A stretch of 64,000 bases of DNA, from the NCBI RefSeq assembly GCF_005434945.1, contig NZ_SKCH01000019.1:1-64000 (forward strand), in the 5' to 3' direction. Each line of letters starts with the position of its first letter. Position 1 is the stretch's first letter. Positions 60,295 to 64,000 of this stretch are shown here, in pieces. The stretch is from Prescottella subtropica (GTDB taxonomy: Bacteria; Actinomycetota; Actinomycetes; Mycobacteriales; Mycobacteriaceae). The notes under the pieces are model-generated. The model was not told where the DNA came from and ran no database searches. It was given only the letters and a program-made list of their open reading frames with translations. Both the position numbers and the translations under genes were made by a program.

Positions 60295-61208
60295 CTGCGA
60301 TCGTGCTGGCCGTCCTCGTCGTTGCGCTGGTGGCGGTGGTGCTCGCGTCCGCGTCGGTGCGGGTGCTGCGTGAATACGAGCGGGGTGTGCTGTTCCGGCT
60401 CGGCCGGCTCGTGGATCTGCGCGGGCCGGGGCTGGTGCTGCTGATCCCGGCGATCGACCGGATGGTGCGGGTGAGCCTGCGGACCGTGACACTGAACATT
60501 CCGGTGCAGGAAGTGATCACCCGCGACAACGTGCCGGCAAAGGTTACCGCCGTCGCCTACTTCCGGGTGGTCGACGCCGACCGGGCGATCCTCGCCGTGG
60601 AGGACTACGTGGCGGCGACGTCGCAGATCGCGCAGACCACACTGCGGTCGGTGCTCGGCAAAGCCGAACTCGACGGTCTGCTCGCCGAACGGGAACGCCT
60701 CAACGAGGACCTGCAGAAGGTGATCGACCAGCAGACCGAACCGTGGGGTGTGAAGGTCAGCACCGTCGAAATCAAGGACGTCGAGATTCCGCGGGACATG
60801 CAGCGCGCCATCGCCCGGCAGGCCGAAGCCGAACGCGAACGCCGCGCCAAGATCATCAACGCGGAAGCCGAATATCAGGCGTCGTCGCGGCTCGCCGAAG
60901 CCGCCGACATCATCAGCCGCAACCCCACCACCCTGCAACTGCGGTACCTGCAGACCCTCGGTGAACTCGGCGGCGAGAACACGTCGACGGTCGTGTTCCC
61001 GATGCCCATCGACCTGGTGCGGCCGTTCCTCGGCTCTACTGCAGGTACTGACGGTTCCGGCGCGTCCGGGTCGGGTGTGGGTTCGTCGTCGATGGGTGAG
61101 TCGTCGACGGGTGCGGAGACGCCGGCGTTGCGGGGGCGCAACGACATGGAGGCGCTCATCGCCGGCTGGACGTCTCTGGCGGCCGACGCCCACAAGACCG
61201 GTCGTTGA
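60288..61208 (+). CDS. Stomatin-like SPFH protein (slipin), partner of NfeD
   Basis: A 306-residue slipin. One N-terminal hydrophobic segment (about 3-24), then [19 protein letters not shown], the start of the stomatin SPFH domain, [60 protein letters not shown] and [18 protein letters not shown] coiled coil. A Ser/Gly-rich tail of about 50 residues ends it. Such proteins form membrane rings with NfeD and affect membrane fluidity or protease access. GGGAG precedes the ATG, which overlaps nfeD. Confidence 0.92.
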   Translation: MLTAIVLAVLVVALVAVVLASASVRVLREYERGVLFRLGRLVDLRGPGLVLLIPAIDRMVRVSLRTVTLNIPVQEVITRDNVPAKVTAVAYFRVVDADRAILAVEDYVAATSQIAQTTLRSVLGKAELDGLLAERERLNEDLQKVIDQQTEPWGVKVSTVEIKDVEIPRDMQRAIARQAEAERERRAKIINAEAEYQASSRLAEAADIISRNPTTLQLRYLQTLGELGGENTSTVVFPMPIDLVRPFLGSTAGTDGSGASGSGVGSSSMGESSTGAETPALRGRNDMEALIAGWTSLAADAHKTGR

Positions 61209-61257
61209 CGGATTGGAACCGTTTCCCGACGCGGTGCGTCGAACTAGTGTGAGCCGC

Positions 61258-61794
61258 GTGAATGGGGGAAAACGGGTGCGAGTGGCACTGGGAATTCTGG
61301 GATCGGTGCTCGTGCTCGCCGGATGCTCGTCGGGGGCAGTCGCCGGGGATGCCGAACCCGTCGGGAAGGCGGCAGGGGAGCCGGCGTTCAGTCCGTGCGA
61401 CGACATCCCCGACGACGTGATCACGTCGCTGGGGATGGACGTGGCGACCAGGACCCGCGACATCCTCGACGTTCATCAGCCGGGGTGGAACGTCTGCGCA
61501 TGGAACAACGACACGCACTTCCTCAGCGTGTATGCGACGACGTACACCGTTGACGACCTCCGGGCGCGGAGTGACCTCACCGACTTCGCGCCGGTTCAGA
61601 TCGGCGGACAAGATGCACTCGCGTATCGACACATGGCAACACCTGCGGAAATGCGCGGTGATGTCGCTGTCGCCTCGGACGACGGGATGATCGTGGTGTC
61701 GATCTCAGACCTCGACAACACTCCTTCCACACCACCGCCGGACCAGCTCGCGCTCGACACCATGTCCGCATTGCTTCCGCACTTTCCGCGGTAG
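61258..61794 (+). CDS. DUF3558 domain lipoprotein
   Basis: About 178 residues. The signal segment GILGSVLVLAGC is a clear lipobox (LAGC near residue 23), so the protein is lipid-anchored outside the membrane. The mature part has FSPCDDIPDDVITSLGMD and WNVCAWNN, the two-cysteine pattern of DUF3558, a family restricted to actinobacteria and of unknown function. The start is GTG at 61258 or GTG at 61276; GGGGGA lies well placed for the second. It is followed after 25 bases by a gene for a small helical protein, a pairing seen elsewhere in Nocardia and Rhodococcus. Confidence 0.83.
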   Translation: MNGGKRVRVALGILGSVLVLAGCSSGAVAGDAEPVGKAAGEPAFSPCDDIPDDVITSLGMDVATRTRDILDVHQPGWNVCAWNNDTHFLSVYATTYTVDDLRARSDLTDFAPVQIGGQDALAYRHMATPAEMRGDVAVASDDGMIVVSISDLDNTPSTPPPDQLALDTMSALLPHFPR

Positions 61795-61819
61795 CCGAAA
61801 CTTCGAAGCAGGAATCGCG

Positions 61820-62191
61820 ATGATCGAGAATCCCAGCGACTGGACCGCGTTGGCGAAAAGTGTCGATGCCGGCGAGCTGACCATGGAACCCGGCACGGCT
61901 CGTGCATGCGCACAGCGTTGTGCGGAGTTCGCCGCTGAACTCGGCGTGCTCCGGTCTCGCGCGTACCAGTTGCAGTTCGTCGAGGGCTTCGGAACCTTGC
62001 CCAGCGGAATCGCACTCGCCGAGAAGTTCAGCAAGAAGGCGGTCGGTGGCGACTACTCCCTCGTGCAGGCGCTGACCGATCACATCGACGAGGTTCAGCG
62101 GATGCAGACGGTGTTCGAGAAGATCGAGCGCCGCTACGCCGAGACCGAGCAGGCCAATGCGTCGAGGTTCGGGGCGATCGACCCCGAGTGA
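61820..62191 (+). CDS. Small helical protein paired with DUF3558 lipoprotein
   Basis: A 123-residue, mostly helical protein without a signal peptide. Two long helices seem likely (about 22-60, TARACAQRCAEFAAELGVL and on, and 80-113, LTDHIDEVQRMQTVFEKIE), with a loop holding FVEGFGTLPSG between them. The helix-loop-helix of about 100-120 residues recalls ESX secretion substrates, but the WxG turn is absent (it reads EGFG), so this is only a possibility. AGGAA is well placed before the ATG. It follows the lipoprotein gene by 25 bases and is probably in the same operon. Confidence 0.68.
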   Translation: MIENPSDWTALAKSVDAGELTMEPGTARACAQRCAEFAAELGVLRSRAYQLQFVEGFGTLPSGIALAEKFSKKAVGGDYSLVQALTDHIDEVQRMQTVFEKIERRYAETEQANASRFGAIDPE

Positions 62192-62231
62192 CGGGTGGGT
62201 TCGCGGTAATCCGTGAACCCACCCGATCGGA

Positions 62232-62813
62232 CTACTTGGAAGGCTCGCCGACGGGGATCGTGGTGCCGAGATCGCCTTCGTTGTGTCCGTCGCAGGCGCA
62301 GTCGTCGCCGCAGCCTCCGCAGCCGCCGGCGTAGGAGTCGTCATCGGAGTCGCAGTCGAGAACACCACCGAACTTGGCGGCGAAGTCGTCGTCCACCTCG
62401 TGGGTGAGTTCGTGGATCTCGTCGACCAGGTTGATCAGATGCTGCGGCGCGAACGGGTCGGCGTCGACGAGCGTCGACACCAGCAGATGCCCGTCCTCGA
62501 TCGTGAAACGCAGACGCGGCCACTCGGCAGCCAACTCCGGCAGATGCTGGGTGGCTGCGGTCGACTCACCGAGCTCACCGAGCAGCGACGCCCACACATG
62601 CAGCTGCGGTCCGTCTTCGGCGACCGTGACGTACAGCCCGAAACCGTGGACCGGAACCGCGATGTCCCCGTCCTCGTCGATCTCCGGCGCGCTGCCCAGC
62701 AGCTCGGTCAGCGTGCGGACGGACAGGTCGTGCAGCTGCTCACGGCTGTCCGTGGCGATCGCGAAAGCGCCGTCGAGTTGCAGCGGCTGTTCGGTGGTGT
62801 CGTGGTCGGTCAT
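62232..62813 (-). CDS. TY-Chap/YbjN-like chaperone with Cys-rich tail, paralogue C
   Basis: A 193-residue protein made of only the C-type domain shared with paralogues A and B: DEDGDI (about 44-49), VWASLLGELGESTAAT, EWPRLRF, ADPFAPQHL, DDFAAKFGG. The N-terminal domain of A and B is missing. After the domain comes an acidic, Cys-rich tail (about 160-180, with GGCGGCGDDCACDGH) that could bind a metal ion. Cytosolic. The ATG at 62813 lies 181 bases from the divergent COG1112/DUF4011 helicase gene. As a member of a peptide-binding chaperone family it may serve that large neighbour, but this is inference. Confidence 0.64.
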   Translation of the reverse strand: MTDHDTTEQPLQLDGAFAIATDSREQLHDLSVRTLTELLGSAPEIDEDGDIAVPVHGFGLYVTVAEDGPQLHVWASLLGELGESTAATQHLPELAAEWPRLRFTIEDGHLLVSTLVDADPFAPQHLINLVDEIHELTHEVDDDFAAKFGGVLDCDSDDDSYAGGCGGCGDDCACDGHNEGDLGTTIPVGEPSK

Positions 62814-62994
62814 GGTGATCCCCTGTTCCGGCGCCGGCCGGGACAGGCGCTGCGAGTGGTGGTCGGTGGGTGTCCACGGTATCGCGGCAGCAGGGCCGCG
62901 AACGACCCGACCAGAATGCCGACAGAACCCTGTCTGTCTCGATCGCTACAGTTCATTCGCTGCGATTGTCCAGAGTTGACGCGAGGTGGGGAAG

Positions 62995-64000
62995 ATGTCG
63001 ATCGATGAGCAGACAGAAGTTGCTGCCGGAGGATTGTCCGGTGATGTGTCTCGTCGACTTTCCCGACAGCTCGAGGTGTGGCGCCAGGAGCTGCTGACGC
63101 TCGATCGACGGCAGAGGCTGCTGTACTTCAAGCACACCAAGAGCGCGTCCCTCGAGATCGAATCACCGACCGGTGGCGATCTGCTTGCGTTGGTTACTGC
63201 GGGGGAAGCCCCCCTGTATCCGCCGGTGACGGAGGAAACCCGGAACGAACGTCGCCCGAGCGGCGCAATCACGGTTGCCAACAAGGCTGTCGACACGTTG
63301 AAGACTGCGCTGCGCAGGCTGGACACGCAGTCGCAGCAGACCTACGCGGACAAGGGCGTATGGACGCTCTACCTCGGTATCGGTGTTCTACGCTGGGTCG
63401 ACCCGGCCGACGGAGTTGCCGTCGACAGTCCTCTGCTGCTGGTTCCGGTCCAGCTGAAACGCACAGGTGCAGACTCCCCGTATGTGCTTTTCCGTACGGA
63501 CGACGATATTTCGCTCAATCCGGCGTTGAAGCTGAAGATGGACGAGTTCGGTATCGACCTTCCCGATGTCGACCCCGACCTCTCGGAGATCGACGGTTTG
63601 TGGGGAGCAATCGGTTCCCTCATCGGTGGTCGTGCGGGATGGGCGTTGCTCGATCGCGTCGTGTGTGCGACCTTCACCTTCCACAAGGAAGCGATCTTCC
63701 GGGATCTGCAGAACAATGCGGCAGCGGTAGCCGATCATCCGATGGTCCAGTTGCTCGCGGTCGGTCCGGACGCACCCGCCGCAGGGGACTTCGCGTTCGA
63801 TCCGGTGCCGGTGGACGGACTCGATGAGCTCAAGCCGCCAGAGCAGATGTTCAGTATCCTCGACGCCGATTCGAGTCAGCGTCGGTGCATTCTGGCTGCG
63901 GCCGACGGTAAGAGCTTCGTGATGGACGGGCCGCCCGGCACGGGTAAGAGCCAGACGATCGCCAACATGATCGCCGAACTCATGGCGACCGGGAAGTCGG
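62995..64000 (+). CDS. DUF4011/COG1112 superfamily 1 helicase, N-terminal part
   Basis: Open to the right edge; 335 residues visible. The N-terminal region has LEVWRQELLTLDRRQRLLYF (about 25-44), then ADKGVWTLYLGIGVLRWVDP and SPLLLVPVQLKR, the wording of DUF4011, a module that precedes the helicase core in very large SF1 proteins (often 1300-2000 residues) and in some cases ends with DUF3320 or a nuclease. Walker A GPPGTGKSQTIANMIAEL is at about 313-330. Relatives are found in phage-defence systems and near other conflict genes. GAGGTGGGGAAG lies just before the ATG. GC at third positions is visibly lower than in most of the window. Confidence 0.82.
   Translation, partial: MSIDEQTEVAAGGLSGDVSRRLSRQLEVWRQELLTLDRRQRLLYFKHTKSASLEIESPTGGDLLALVTAGEAPLYPPVTEETRNERRPSGAITVANKAVDTLKTALRRLDTQSQQTYADKGVWTLYLGIGVLRWVDPADGVAVDSPLLLVPVQLKRTGADSPYVLFRTDDDISLNPALKLKMDEFGIDLPDVDPDLSEIDGLWGAIGSLIGGRAGWALLDRVVCATFTFHKEAIFRDLQNNAAAVADHPMVQLLAVGPDAPAAGDFAFDPVPVDGLDELKPPEQMFSILDADSSQRRCILAAADGKSFVMDGPPGTGKSQTIANMIAELMATGKS

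Overview
The window is a GC-rich (roughly 70 percent) actinomycete chromosome segment. Frequent GTG starts, tightly packed genes and many 4-base ATGA/GTGA stop-start overlaps are typical of Mycobacteriales. The gene content (Rv1259-like uracil-DNA glycosylase, CtpH/CtpI-type giant P-type ATPase, recC-recB-recD order, KstD-like flavoprotein, FadD15-like ligase, DUF3558 lipoprotein) fits Rhodococcus or a close relative such as Nocardia or Gordonia; the species cannot be fixed from sequence reading alone. No tRNA, rRNA, transposase, integrase, prophage structural gene or CRISPR array was seen, and no gap between genes exceeds about 300 bases.

Left part (1-21 kb): a TY-Chap/YbjN-like chaperone, a DUF4232 lipoprotein, a MarR regulator overlapping a long-chain acyl-CoA ligase, a Xre-RES toxin-antitoxin pair, a sirtuin, a family 5 uracil-DNA glycosylase, a KstD-like dehydrogenase, a coupled pair of exported peptidases (M23 then S1), a TPP-riboswitch-controlled thiamin-pyrimidine salvage operon (tenA and an ABC importer), a type B carboxylesterase, and a MacB-type ABC exporter divergent from a two-component system.

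Middle part (21-45 kb): a coupled operon around a giant cation ATPase, a spermidine-synthase-like methyltransferase, an SdpI homologue with a possible 35-residue peptide downstream, an enoyl-CoA hydratase, an SPFH-plus-RHH pair behind a perfect 18-base palindrome, an MBL hydrolase, a GNAT, an MFS transporter, and a second TY-Chap protein. The lactate locus follows: lldP and a FadR-type repressor run one way and lutABC the other, with two matching 15-base operators between them. A HigBA-type toxin-antitoxin pair, an acyl-CoA ligase/nitronate monooxygenase pair and a divergent flavohemoglobin complete this part.

Right part (45-64 kb): recC-recB-recD as one coupled operon, convergent with a SWIM-SNF2 helicase; several actinobacterial proteins of unknown function; an NfeD-stomatin pair; a DUF3558 lipoprotein with a small helical partner; and a third TY-Chap protein divergent from the start of a large COG1112/DUF4011 superfamily 1 helicase cut by the window edge. 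This last block, together with the three dispersed TY-Chap paralogues, is the best candidate for an incompletely described conflict-type or protein-quality system. Function there is inferred from family and neighbourhood only.
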